Source: Anthopleura xanthogrammica | Taxonomy: Eukaryota; Cnidaria; Anthozoa; Actiniaria; Actiniidae | Assembly (NCBI GenBank): GCA_964019055.1 | Contig: OZ025209.1 | Span: 6,435,071-6,499,070 of the forward strand | Length of the DNA stretch: 64,000 nt | Reading direction: 5' to 3' | Shown here: one piece after another, positions 22,500 through 34,773 of the stretch | Numbering within the stretch: the stretch's first letter is position 1 | Layout: each line of letters begins with the position of its first letter | Program-made: the position numbers and the translations under genes | The notes under the pieces: generated by a model | Told to the model about the DNA's origin: nothing | Databases searched by the model: none | Seen by the model: the letters and a program-made list of their open reading frames with translations, nothing else

Positions 22500-22813
22500 T
22501 TTTGTGTCTATTTGACTATTACGCGTTAAGAAGTGATTTTTGTTTCACGAGTTAAGTGTTTTCACTCTAGGACACATAATATGAAGAAACAATATAACAA
22601 TTGTTTTTGGCTTGTAAAAAAGATTTTGTTAAAAACTTATTAACTTACTCAGCCTGATTTCTCACTAAAATAAAATACCAAATATATAAGAGTTGGGAAA
22701 ATAGTTGTTCTTTTATTGTTTTATGCGGGTTTTTACTGCATGCATCTATTTCACGGCTTTAGTGATTTCACTCTAGTAGACACTAATTTCGTATTTTTGA
22801 TTTACTTTGACTA

Positions 22814-23019
22814 CGTCACGCGTGACCAGTAACCCTTTTTTTTTGATTGGAGTTTCGGCGGCTTCGTTTGAAATTCCAAAACTCGGCGCCAACTATGATC
22901 AAAACTCCGGCAACTCATAATTTTTGGAATATCGGAGCAGTTGATCGGAGATTTGAAATATTAATATGAAGATTTGAAAACTACATTTCAATTCTCGGAT
23001 TTACTGGTCACGCGTGACG
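22814..23019. mobile_element. GTCACGCGTGACCAGTAA terminal-repeat element
   Basis: The ends read CGTCACGCGTGACCAGTAA and its complement, about 206 bases in all, without coding content. Confidence 0.75.
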
Positions 23020-23039
23020 AAAATTAGCTGTAATCACCA

Positions 23040-23192
23040 ATAAGCCAGTTCGGAGTTTCAGAATCGTTTTCAGTGCGCATGCGATTTTATCCCGAATTTC
23101 TCACATTCTTTTGTTTAATTAAAGAATGTGAGAAATTCGGGATAAAATCGCATGCGCACTGAAAACGATTCTGAAACTCCGAACTGGCTTAT
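23040..23192. mobile_element. Near-perfect palindrome MITE, copy 1
   Basis: The two halves, about 75 bases each starting ATAAGCCAGTTCGGAGTTTC, are complementary almost base for base around TTTAATTAAA. The whole element could fold as one hairpin. Copy 2 is at 24641-24815. Confidence 0.9.
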
Positions 23193-23900
23193 TATACAAC
23201 TTTGTTTCACCAAGTGAAATTACTCTATAATTTTCATTTTGCGAGGCGTGTAGACAAAAGACTTAAAATACCGAGACAAAACAATACATATTTAATCCTT
23301 GTGAAAGTAGAATTCTACTTTTGCCTTCAGTTTGTCCTCCAAATTGAGTGGATAAAGTTTTAGCTGTGACATGCATAACGGACATCATGTCAATCGGCTT
23401 CATTTTAATTTCCTGTGTTTTCACACCAAAATACAGTGGATTCAGATTGAGATTTTACTAACAGCGAGGTTTGTCGCGATATAGCTTAGTTGCTGCAGTC
23501 AAATTGGCTCATTTTTATGCAGAGGTCACATTCATTAACATATTGGAAGTATAAACCTTCATATCTTAAAGATGCATCACTCAAATCAAGAAATAATTTA
23601 CCATTGAACTATTTACGTGTGCAATCAGTATTGAAGGCATTGAAAAAAAGGGGGGGGGGGGGGAAGAATGTGCACTTTAACAAAGGGTTCATCATCCGCA
23701 TACAACATGCAGACCAGACCATGTGATGTAATTACATCTCGTTAAGGACCCAAGAAAAATCACTATTTAATCACCCAAGAAAGGTCATTGTTATATATGA
23801 TGAAACATTGACAGGAATTAGAGATGCAAAAACAGGTGGTTTTGCAGTCGCTCCTAGCAAAGTTGGATTTTTATTTTGCTTTGAAACTTGCAATTGCATT

Positions 23901-24220
23901 ACAGTCAAAACGGCTCAAGCCTACTCTCCTAGGCTCCATTAATGATTTCATTATTCGAATATTGAGTTGATTATTCACTCTGAGTTTTCATTAAAAAATC
24001 GGAAGACTCCAAACTTCACATTCATTTCACACTAAAATTCTAAGGGATGGCCTTTCTGGGGAGTTTTTCTACCTTGCATGGCAATTGTTGAAGAATCCAA
24101 TCAAAACTCAAGTAGATAACTTATTTTCAAGTTTGGAGTCAGAGTGAATAATGAACTCAATATTCGAATAATGAATTCATTAATGGATTCTAGGGGGTAC
24201 GCTTGAGCCGTTTTGACTGT
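23901..24220. mobile_element. ACAGTCAAAACGGCTCAAG element, copy 2
   Basis: 320 bases with perfect terminal inverted repeats ACAGTCAAAACGGCTCAAG and inner arms CATTATTCGAATATTGAG. The core matches the element at 7140-7441. Confidence 0.85.
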
Positions 24221-24640
24221 ATGTCATGAAACTGAAAATTGTAAATTTCAAGTCTAGTTACCTGTTCAAAATGTTCGTTTGTGAATTGAGTTTTTGAACA
24301 AAACATCACACAGATTTGGGAAAAAAACATTTTTGCGCAGCGAAACGTTTCACTGATTTTATATCTTTATCCTAACTCCCATACATCCCCTCAGGGGCCG
24401 TTCATTTATTATCAGGGGGGGGGGGGGGTTAGCTTCAGTGGTAACCTAGGCAATAAATCTGAACCCCCTCTCCGTTTGGTTGCATAAAAAAATCCCACCA
24501 CCCCCCTCAAACCATAACTAATGTATGGGCTCACTGTGGTCACAATCGTACATTACATACACGATATAGAGCTGTTAAGTTGTGACGCATTTCTTCATGA
24601 ACCTGCTTTTCGCTCAGTTTGGACTCGGAAGTTGTTTTCT

Positions 24641-24815
24641 ATAAGCCAGTTCAAAGTTTGAGAATCGTTTTCAGTGCGCATGCGATTTTGTCCCTAATTT
24701 CTCACCTTCTTTTGTTTAAACCTTCTTTTGTTTTTAATTAAACAAAAGAAGGTGAGAAATTCGGGATAAAATCGCATGCGCACTGAAAACGATTCTTAAA
24801 CTTTGAACTGGCTTA
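24641..24815. mobile_element. Near-perfect palindrome MITE, copy 2
   Basis: Same family as 23040-23192 (ATAAGCCAGTTC, CAGTGCGCATGCGATTTT). The centre has a small duplication of CCTTCTTTTGTTT. Confidence 0.88.
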
Positions 24816-25781
24816 TACGAGTGACGTCACACTTAACAACCCTATAATCTTGAAACCACACCAAATATGGAGTCCATTCTCCAGTATTTCTGACTAACCA
24901 ATAACACATTTTGGACATTCCAAAGCGAGTTACAATTTTCCCTCCACATTTTGACATGAAATTTCTTGCTGTGCACGACGGTAGAAGAACGACTAACTTG
25001 CTGCACCAGACAGAACCACTGAGTTTGAAATGAAGAAAGCTGGCTTGCCTGAGGTCAAGCTTGGTAAATCCTGGACGACATCCTAGGCCAACCAAAACTT
25101 CTCTCTAACACGTCACACTATTCATTTAGGCGAAAGAGTTCAAAAGTTGAGCAAAATATGAAGCGAAGTTTATCGGTTTGTTAAAGGTTCGTCTGATGTT
25201 TTTTAATACCTGTTGAGATACAGATAGTCTCAGTACTACAATAAGCGTTCTTATGTTGAAAGACTAAACCACTCCCAAAGCATTCCCTCATTTTTTTATC
25301 CCTAAAATGTAAACCTTAAGTATGATAGCTTAGATTCACAGATATAGGACACAAGTCAACTCAATTTACGTTTCAAAGCGACTCAGACAGAGGCTGGAAC
25401 AATAGCTGTTTTGGAAACATTTGTTATCTACCGCGGAGTACAAGAGAAAGGAATTCAAAGCAGCAGGACAACTGGGGTTTGTTTACACAAACTTGCATAA
25501 CGTCAGGGTTACAGACAAATAGTAAATGACTCTAGGATGACGTCTTAGAGTAGCAGATTTCGTGAGCTGTCGTGGCTCTGGTGTAACCGAATAGGGACTA
25601 TAGCTTCGACACATGAGATACCTGGTTGAAGTACCGTGACATCTTTACAAGCCATCAATCGCATATCTGACTTCACAAACTCGGCCCGGCTATAGAGCTG
25701 AAGGCAATCTTAAAGTGTAGAAAGATATTCCAAGACTCGGTTGATAGCTTCAGTGAGACAGTAAACCTTGAATTTCACAGC

Positions 25782-26735
25782 ATGGATTGTGAGCTCGAAC
25801 AGATGAGCGATGAAGGGAAGGTGCATAATATAGCAGAGATTAAAACACTGAAGGATGTCAGACGTTATGACAAGAAGACTTTAGTGTGTCCCGGTGGATG
25901 TGAAGCGCAACTTCTACTGAGTGAAATAGCGGGGCACGAATGTGTGGGGTATCTCAAAGACGAACTAAAAACAATGGATGAAAATGTCAACGAATTGGAG
26001 AGTCGGGTGGCGGAGATGGTGGCGATGGAAGCTTACTACAAGGAGAAATTTTTCTCATTGGAAAAAAAGGTCGAAGAAATGACAGAAGAAATGAAGGTGC
26101 TTCTGCTGGAAAGGACGCGCCGGGACGAAATTTTCAGCAGTAAGGAGACCTTTTATAAAGAGCAAACTGCAGCCTTGAAGGAACAAGTGGCAAAACTTGA
26201 AAAACGACTTCAAGAAGGAAGAACACAGACACAGAAGAGGCCTTCAGGTGACGACCAAGATGAGGTGGATTATGACATCAAGCGTGTGGAGAGAGAGTGG
26301 GCCTTGCGCTACGATAAATTACTGGCCGAGAAAATTACTACGGAAACTTTATATCAAAGAAAAGATAGAGAATACCAACAGGAGATGAGTGCAATGAAGC
26401 AAGAGGTTTACGCACTGCGCGATAGCCTTCGTCTGGAACGCGAAGTCATGGCTTTGGAGTACGACCAAGCAAATTTTGAGAAGCTACAAAGTCTGATTGA
26501 TCAGTTAGAAGAACTTGTTCGGCAAAAAAGAATCGATTCTCAAAAATTCGACGATGCTCAAGTGGGCGAGAAGGAGTGCTTGTATCAGAATCACAGTGAG
26601 GACGACTATATGAATGAGGGTAATGACGAGTTGGGCGAAATTCGTGATATCAATGCGAATCATGCAAAGAAAAGACTCCCAGACTCTGTGGGAAGCCTAG
26701 AATCTGAAGAAGATCTCGTTATAGAATCTAATTGA
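25782..26735 (+). CDS. Zinc-finger/coiled-coil protein of unknown function
   Basis: One open frame of 317 residues. Residues 36-54 hold a CPGGC...HEC pattern (C36, C40, H52, C54), the spacing of a single TRAF/RNF41-type zinc finger. From about residue 57 to 245 the protein is dominated by Glu, Lys, Leu and Gln in heptad-like order, so a long coiled coil is predicted. The tail is acidic, with little hydrophobic character. RNF41 and TRAF proteins have a zinc finger followed by a coiled coil used for oligomerisation, but there is no RING before it and no MATH domain after it. An upstream 5' UTR exon is possible because TTTCACAG, an acceptor-like site, ends one base before the ATG. It could be a TRAF-derived adaptor; function is not established. 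Confidence 0.78.
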   Translation: MDCELEQMSDEGKVHNIAEIKTLKDVRRYDKKTLVCPGGCEAQLLLSEIAGHECVGYLKDELKTMDENVNELESRVAEMVAMEAYYKEKFFSLEKKVEEMTEEMKVLLLERTRRDEIFSSKETFYKEQTAALKEQVAKLEKRLQEGRTQTQKRPSGDDQDEVDYDIKRVEREWALRYDKLLAEKITTETLYQRKDREYQQEMSAMKQEVYALRDSLRLEREVMALEYDQANFEKLQSLIDQLEELVRQKRIDSQKFDDAQVGEKECLYQNHSEDDYMNEGNDELGEIRDINANHAKKRLPDSVGSLESEEDLVIESN

Positions 26736-27166
26736 CTTACTGAGGACTTTCTTTTAGGAACAGATTTACAGAGAAATCAAAAGAATTGCAATTAGAGTAA
26801 TGAACTCCAAGGGTCAAGAAACCCTGGGTATGTGTTCATGGCATTCGTACAAATCACATCGCCAACCAAATCCATCTCGAGATCGAAAGTAAAACAAAAC
26901 GCAGAAAAATATCTCGGATTCCTCGAAATACAGTATCAACTGTTACATTTTTAAGCGATTGATTGTTGACATAAGAGGCAGTTATCTGTCTTCAATAACC
27001 GTGGTGGTAGGTTTGTCATTGGTTGGCTTTGCAAAGCTAATATTTGTCTACATATATGGACACTACATGTAAACACAAAAGATAAACATATAAACGCCAT
27101 CATCAAACCTCCTAGATAAAAGTATATGACCACGATAAATTATTCCCTGCTCACCACACGGCACAC

Positions 27167-27345
27167 TTACTGCTATTTTCATAAACATGCGAACTCGGTA
27201 GCTGCGAGCTGCACGCTGAAATTTGTTTTTTTCGCTTCTGTCAATCAGTCGGTACCTTTCATATTTTTGACTGGCGGCAGTGAAAAAAAAAAAAGCAACT
27301 CGCAACCTGACTACATAGTTCCCATGTTGATGAAAATAGCAGTAA
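27167..27345. mobile_element. TTACTGCTATTTTCAT MITE, copy 2
   Basis: The left arm is nearly identical to 19146-19220. The right arm is decayed but keeps the outer ATGAAAATAGCAGTAA. Confidence 0.82.
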
Positions 27346-28540
27346 AGTAAAACTAAAAATCTTTCATTATTTCAAATGACAAAAGCAGTTTGTAAGATAA
27401 ATATTTTATAAATATAAATTCAGCAAGGTTAAGGACTGTAGACTGATAAATCCCTAATTTTTTTGCCAAGTTTAAATTACAGAGAGTTAGCCCACAGTCT
27501 ATAAAAATGTATTTATAAATTGAAATAAAATAATTGTTTAATAGTGTGCGCGACCATGCATTCTTAATTTATATGGCGAATTTTTTCCGTTATCTCTGTG
27601 CCGAAAGCAGATGCGGTAGGATTTCAAGGAATTCATTAATCAGTCAGTTTTATTTTTTTGTACATTTGTACATATTTTTTATGAGGATAGAGTTGATTTT
27701 GTACAAAATGAATGAAGTTTTGATACATTGACTTTTAAATGGCTTCCGATACGAGAAAATGCCAACTATCCAATCACAAGCCCAATCACAATGCTTCCAA
27801 ACGAAAGCCATTTCAGTGTCTCGGAAAACAAAACGTACCGCCATAACAAACACACTTCACGCTCCCGTGAACACGTTAACACTTGAGTTAAGCTATTTTA
27901 AGCACAAATTAATTTTTCAAAGTATTTTGTTTACTTTGGGTATTTTGGCTCGCATGTTTTCTGACAATTTTTTTAAGTGGATTACTATCACATAATTAAC
28001 TTTATTTTATCTAGTGAATTGATATTCCTAGTGACAGAAAAGCATTTAAATGACTATTAAAATAGAATCCGCACGCTACCAAACAAATAAATATGCCACA
28101 ACTGGATATTCTTAAGGTTTAATGTCTTTCAATAAAATTGAATTAAAAAATTGGTTACCATGGCAATAACCTAATTTATCGATCACTGACGTTTTTGAGA
28201 ACACGCGAGATAAGAAAGATGGAAATTATCATTGACCTACTAACGACAGGGCGTGGAGAAGATTAAAACTCTATTTAAAAATACTCGATAAGTATGGGGT
28301 GTCTGTTAGTGTAAAAAGCAGATAAGATGTGATGGAGCTGTGAGGATCAAGAAGACGCTTTGGTCTATAAAGGACGGAGGGTGTTCCTAATGGTTTTTAC
28401 ATGCGGTTGATGTAGTTAGTCTTTAATGTTTTCTTGTCCATCTTCGGCCTCCAGAACTTCTAGTTATCTGGACGGGATTTTCGCTGCCGTCAATCGCAAA
28501 AAAAAAACTTTCCCGAATTCGTTTGAAAGTGATTATAAAA

Positions 28541-28624
28541 CAATGGCTCCAAGTCGAGGTTAGACCTGATAAAATACAGTGAATGTATGAAAGCATTAAG
28601 TCTGACCTCGACTTGGAGCTATTG
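28541..28624. repeat. Hairpin element
   Basis: CAATGGCTCCAAGTCGAGGT and its near complement flank about 44 bases. A lone half (AACAATGGTTTTAAGTCGAG) lies near 18330. Confidence 0.7.
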
Positions 28625-30276
28625 CTTTGTGGTATCGCATGCGAATTCGGTACAATTAAGTACAACTCCGTTATATGAAAAAAAAATTAATGGACGTAAG
28701 CCAAAATAGTCCGACCATTCTTGGAGGTATTTGAGTCCAAGAAATACGAGATGCGCCGTCTAAAACATCTTTAAGGTGTGTTAAAGGTGCGCTATTTTTC
28801 ACGAGACTCTGACGTATACTGTGTCACTCGAATGGGTTCTGCCATATGCAAACACGAGAAACCCTTCGCCTTCCAATCACAACCCATGGATTCGAAAGCC
28901 ATTCTAGTGTTGCAATATGATACCTTTGCAGCATTCATGCATATCTCATTAGGGAGTTGTTGGATGTATCATGAGACTATTAGATTAATGACATTGAGTG
29001 ATACGATTATTTAAGGATTTTTTAGGTTGTTTTATCAGATCAGTTCATAGTCGTATAAATATATATATATATATATAGGGTGGTCTTTCAGGAAAAGGAC
29101 TGTATTATGCCATGATTTTTTAAGATAGAAAGCCTGGAAAAATGTTTCCGTCTATACTTCGAAAAAGCATCATAGAAGGAAGCTAGATGAAGCGGATTCT
29201 TTAAGCCCAAAAACAATTTTAAATACCCAGATTATTCGTGTTTAGATGTACGCCCATGCTTCCTTTCGGTCTTTTAATGACCTGAAGTGTATTTTACCTT
29301 CCACTTACTATATTTTTCCTATTATTTTCAACCAAAATTATTTTGTGTGCGCCTTTTTTGTTTTTAAGGTGACTCGACGTAATAATTTTGCATGCGCACC
29401 TTCCAACTTTGAACCTCATATGCCTAAAGGGATTGATTCCAATTTGATATCCACTAGAACACATATGTTACATTTAGACTAAATTTCAAAATGTTATTTT
29501 TTTTCGAGGAGATCGGATTGCATATCACGTGGTAATGACGTCACACCTGTTTTAACTCGGAATCGAATTTTATCCCTCGACCACATTTTCTAGGAAAATG
29601 CTTTATTCTGCCTATACCTTGAGTGTTTGTCTTCCTCTGGGCGCCGTTTCATCAAAATCTATAAGACGAATTTGGAGATATTTGAGGATTTCGAAATGAA
29701 GAGTATAATTCATGTGGAAACTAAACAATGGACTTCCCGTACCCAAAATTGCTACTTTTGAAGTATATATTTACAAAAACCATCGCTCATTTTATTATGA
29801 TATGTCCCTAATACTTCATTGAAAAATTAGAAGGTAATCCAGCAACGCGATCTTGCCAAAACGGAAAATATATGATTCAAGATAACGCAATGTTTACTTT
29901 TCACACAGTCATTCTACAGACAAATTCACGAAAACTACGATCATGCATGCCAAAATTCGTCGATTTTTTTTCTTGGATTCTTTTCAGGACTACAACTGAT
30001 CAATGAACAACACTTTCCCCAAATTTCATGGTCATTGATAACTTCTAAGGCTGCCTAAAATAAACACAATTATGAGTAAATATCGCAACGATGTCATAGT
30101 TTTCGATGATTTGGTGCTCTGGGATTTCCATTGTCTCCAGTTTGGCACAACATCGAATTCTTTTGCACCATGCATGATTTGACCGCACTTGGCTGACCTC
30201 CGAAATCTTTCCGAAGTAAGGTAATGTACAGATATTTTGACATCTGACAATAGTTGTCAAAATATCTCTGTGTTGC

Positions 30277-32914
30277 CTACTTCAAATATTTCTGTGGATT
30301 CCTTTGAATTTTTTCTACCCGAGATATCAAAGTCTGATAACAATTATCAAACCTCGAATCAAACAGATCGACGTCCTTGATAAAATAGTGAGGGCATCTT
30401 TTCGCCTGGAGACACCTGAGTAATCTTGCAATGGCGCTTTTGAACCTGATAGCCAACTGATCTTCTTTCCACAAGGATAGGCTAGGATTTTCCTCTCTCT
30501 CATAAAACATAATGGTCTTCAGGTGGTATGAAGTGAGAGGGGTCAAGTGGTACTCCTCCCGCAAAGATTTCAGAATGCGCAGTATCTTCTTACGGCAGGT
30601 GCCTTCTTCCCCTGGTTCTCCTTGTAATGCAAGCTTCTTTTCTGCGCCAGAAAAGGAGTACCTCCAAAAGTACTCATTTGCATCGGATGCTTGTCTTGGT
30701 TGCTTAGCAACAAGATGACACCCATCTCTAACTATTTCATCTACCAAATCTTTTGGAGGCCAACCTAACAGGACGACAGAAGGTATATGTGAACTAATGC
30801 TAAACATAGTCTATTTCCGACATATTTTACACAGGGAAAAAGAAAAGGAGTACCTCCAAAAGTATCACTTGCATCGGTGAATTCTTGTCTTGGTCGCTTA
30901 GCAACAAGATGACACCCATCTCCAACACTTTCATCTACCAAATTTCCAACAGAATAACAGAAGGTTTATGTGAACTAATGTTAAACAGTCTATTCCCGAT
31001 AATTTAATACAGGGAAAAGGTATATGTATCTCATTTCCTCTGCAGTCTGTTTGGTTGAGAGATAGGTGCAATACCACACCCTGAATTTACAAGGATAATC
31101 ACAAGGGCAAATCTAGGGGTAAAATGGATGAATATACGATAATTAGCCGTCCACAGACTCAAACGCGGTCATGACCTTATTCGATGGGGAATTGTGTGCG
31201 ATGATCCTTATTGGCTTTGTTGTGAGATAAATAAAACAAATTACTGGTATGAGTGTAAATAAATATTTTCATTTTTCACCTCTTCGTCGTGTTTTCCATT
31301 CATCTGCCTCACTAGGCCAAGATTCAACTCTGATGGCCAGCGTCAAGTCAATACTGTACTCCTTACCAGCAGTGATCTTGAGTGTTACCGCTGGCCCACT
31401 TGACTTGACTTCAATAAAGTGTCTATATGATCAATAATAGTATTCCTTGAATAATATTTCCAGAGGGTCTTTCTCTCTCACTCAAAATGCCTATTGCTCC
31501 TAGGTGTGGAGAGCCTGTGATACCCCTGCCCATGAAGTGTGAAAAAAATGTGTTTTGGCGGAATGGATGATTTGTTGAGGGAACTAGGCAGGGAACAACT
31601 CCCCTCCCCCCTCCCCCTCCAATGGGAAATTTTGGCTAATACACTGGCTAAATGTATAGAAGTTGACCTGCAAAAGCTTGAACACCCAACAGTCATTTGA
31701 ATCTGCTGGTACTACCCTCCTCATCCAAGGCATTATACCACCTGGGAATGGCTTTTGATACCTGGGAATGCCTTGGTCTGAGGAGTAAGGGAGGGATGGA
31801 GGGGATGGTTATGAGAAGTGTTTCATATCCCTGGGGAAGAGAGTACAATACCTATTCCCTACCAACCAAAGTTTATCACCAGGAAAAAGGAAAAGGCCCT
31901 GCTTTGCCTGTTCATACATATCCATGTGTATTGTGTATCAAATTATACTCACGAGTATCCGAGCTCTGTAATGGCCTCATGTACATAACGACAAAACAAG
32001 GACTTGACTTTATTTGAACTAAAAAGATTTCCATTTCTTGGAATACACCCATCACGCTTCCAAACACTCTCTTCTCCCTCTATCACTACTGCTGTAAAAC
32101 CTATAATAAAAATAACAATAATTACAGGGGCGTAGCCAGGATTTTGCCTTAGGGGGGCACGAAAACCCGTTTTCAGAACATCATCCGAAAAAAACAGTTA
32201 ACCAAAAAAAACGGCCAACAGGACGAAGGAGGGGTCCCCCGGGGGGGTACTCCCTATAATTGACTATACGGGGATGCTCCGCCAGAAAGGGGTACGTTTT
32301 TCAGGCCGCAGGTATAGAAAAGGGGTGGGAATTTGTGAATTTTGGTATAAAAAGGGGTAGCTTTTCTTCAAAAGTATATGAAAGGGGTACCTTTTCAGGC
32401 AAAAAAGTGTATAAAAGGGGTACTTTTTTGCTGAAATTTGGTATATCAAAGGGTAAGGGGTCGAGAGTCCGGGCGGAGCATCCCCGTATGAAACGACCTA
32501 AAGTGGGGGGGGGGGGGGGGGGGGGGCCTGGCTGCGCCCCTGAATTAGTTAATATTATCTAATATTTCTATTTTAAGATTGACTCATACATAATATTCAT
32601 AACTTACCTAGAGGTGGATATGTAGTGAGATTGACATCAAGGCTGTAGTACCGATGGCCACCAACAATTTTGAGTTTCTCGATTTCTAGCATTATATCAA
32701 ATTCATTGGGCTCTTTGACTTTAGCTCTTTCGTAATAACTCCCACTATGAAACTTTTTTAGTTTGAAACGAGAGTCCTTTGATTCTACTTTTTGTAGTAT
32801 CCGTCTTACTTTATCTTCCCACACGGCCAATGCTTTGCGCTTTTCTTCTCGTCGTAAGGTCACTTTTTGCGTAAAATATCTATCCAAAAGAACCTTAAGA
32901 CTATAATTATCCAT
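30277..32914 (-). pseudogene. cGLR-A: cGAS-like nucleotidyltransferase copy, broken in its last exon
   Basis: Exons 1-3 (32914-32608, 32100-31953, 31422-31280) are open and in phase, like those of cGLR-B. They encode the nucleotidyltransferase half with GS at 58-59, E71 and D73 (PNEFDIML) and a third acidic residue in SIDLTLAI (about D177). Exon 4 starts at about 31037 but its 5' part is scrambled: a tandem duplication of roughly 175 bases, a one-base loss and a small deletion bring TGA at 30931-30933. The second partial copy has TAG in frame just before 30807. The rest of the exon is open to 30277 and encodes the C-terminal helical lobe (FSGAEKKLALQGE, then LTSYHLKTIMFYE). Predicted product: 234 residues with the catalytic triad but no helical lobe. 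It is either a pseudogene or a truncated form. Confidence 0.75.
32125..32542. mobile_element. CAGGGGCGTAGCCAGG element with a second element nested inside
   Basis: The outer ends are CAGGGGCGTAGCCAGG and CCTGGCTGCGCCCCTG. Inside, 32265-32490 has its own ends (TATACGGGGATGCTCCGCC and its complement) around repeats of AAAGGGGTA-like units. It lies in cGLR-A intron 1. Confidence 0.8.
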
Positions 32915-33030
32915 AGCTTTACCAATTTTTGACCAGGGATTTTCTAAAATCGGTAAAATAATGCCCAAAAAGGAGAAATTCAAATACGAATTTCGTCCAG
33001 ACAAAAATATGGAAAATGTGCCTTGTAAGC

Positions 33031-33692
33031 GGGCTGTACTAAACAGCGAAACAAAGAAACGAAACCAGAAACGAAACCAGAAACGAAACCAGAAACGAAA
33101 CCAGAAACGAAACGAGAAACGAAACGAGATTTTTTCAGAAAGTCAAATATTATACTTTAGAAATAAAAAATTCTACATAAAAATATAGAAAAATCTCACC
33201 TTAATATAACCGGCTTGAAGTCAGGCGAAGTGTCAGAACGAAATACTGTCAATAAAACATGTATCAGTCCTTCTACTTCTTGAGTTCGGTGCTTACTAAA
33301 TTAAACTTGTTCTCAGTCCTAATCAAATCTATTTATGTAATAAAAAGTTCCAAAGGGACGTTTAAGTTGGACAGGAAGGTTGTGATGTCAACACTGAATC
33401 CAAGTTATGCATTCCTGTGTTCCTAGTGGTCAGTGGTTGGGCTTCCTGTGTTTTGGGCTAAACAAACATGGCGACCATCCAAGCTGGCGCATTTTCATGG
33501 TGGAAAACACTCCATTTTCAAAATAGAAATTGGGAACTCAAGAAGTAGAAGGACTGATACATGTTTTATTGACAGTATTTCGTTCAACTTATCAATTTTA
33601 ACAACTATTGGACACTACAAAGTCAAAAAAATGTTCTGACACTTCGCCTGACTTCAAGCCGGTTATATTAAGGTGAGATTTTTCTTGTAAGC
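33031..33692. mobile_element. Composite insertion upstream of cGLR-A with a 9-bp target duplication
   Basis: Compared with the intact flank of cGLR-B (38870-38900), 662 bases are inserted here. CTTGTAAGC stands on both sides (33022-33030 and 33684-33692), a probable 9-base target duplication. The left part is a GAAACCAGAAAC minisatellite (33049-33129). The right part (about 33192-33683) has inverted arms starting AAAAATCTCACCTTAATATA. Confidence 0.85.
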
Positions 33693-34773
33693 ACATTCGT
33701 ATTTCCCAGAAAAACACCGGAAGTAAAATATCAGCATAAATTATAATAAATTAGAAAATAAAGGGATTGAAAACGTTTGAGGTCATTTATTTACTTAGTT
33801 TCATCTTATTATTTATTTAGTTCTATTATAACATTTTTATAATTGTGTTATAATAGTTACTAGCGTCGTTCATTGATTAACTTCATGCATGATTATTATG
33901 ATTATTAAGCAGGTGCCCCGAGGTATTAAAGTTGATACAATAAGATATTTTAAATGCAAGATAAACACCTGAATTTTTCTCGGCATATTCTATTTTGAGA
34001 TTTTGAAAACCTTACTTTAACTGCTACTCCAGGGCGCTAGCAGCTTTTCAATGAGTCTCTAGCCATAGTAGTGAACCTTAAAGGATCCCAGATTGGACAG
34101 AAGAGTATCGGGTAGCTTTAATGGCCAGTTTGTCGAACTTGAATCTAGCTTGAGGCCTAGTGCTGCCTCTATCCACAGGTATAGAAAGAGGTACCCCCTT
34201 GGGTTACCAAACAATATGCTCGTAAGGTAATCCATCCAAGGAAGGTAGTAAAGACGCTTCTAGTTTCTCCGTTCTACAAAATCCGGAGATGTACACCTAC
34301 ACAATCCGATGCGTCCTAGTGTCTCTCCCAATTTCCATAGTGGCACTCCGATGTGCAAAGATAATGGCAATGATTAAAATTTGCATGCGTATCCAATATT
34401 GATCAACGGATTCGGCGAAAAGGCATCATAGAAGGAAGGCTAGAAAAGATTTTTAGAGTGAAGACACTGAACGGCCGTGAAATAGATATTAGACTAATAC
34501 ACTTTAGTAGACCAAAATCCCATTGTTTTCTTTTGTGTCTATTTGACTATTACACTTTAACAAGCAATTTTTCATTCCACAGGTTTAGTGACAACCAGAG
34601 ATGGATTGGCTGGCAAAACAATGCAACTTGTGAAGAGCTTTCAGTTGTGAAAATGGTTGGCATATTAGCATCATGATGTTAGTAAACATGAAGTATTGTA
34701 AAATAATAATTTTCAACCATTTTGTGTGTGTGTGTGGCGTTTGCTTTTCTAAGATACGCTAGTTCAGTGTTGC

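Larger units (their letters stand above)
22241..25781. other. Intergenic, no gene seen; MITE cluster
   Basis: Apart from five inverted-repeat elements listed separately it shows homopolymer tracts (poly-G near 23650 and 24415) and short frames with no recognisable product. Confidence 0.55.
26736..30267. other. Intergenic, no gene seen
   Basis: It contains a diverged MITE (27167), a hairpin (28541), a TA microsatellite near 29055 and otherwise unique AT-rich sequence. A segment with GCATCATAGAAGGAAG near 29167 has a match near 34425, a sign of a shared dispersed repeat. Confidence 0.55.

Noticed and set aside
32260..32562. 100-codon repetitive Gly/Lys-rich frame
   Set aside because: It lies wholly within a nested MITE and reflects AAAGGGGTA-like repeats.
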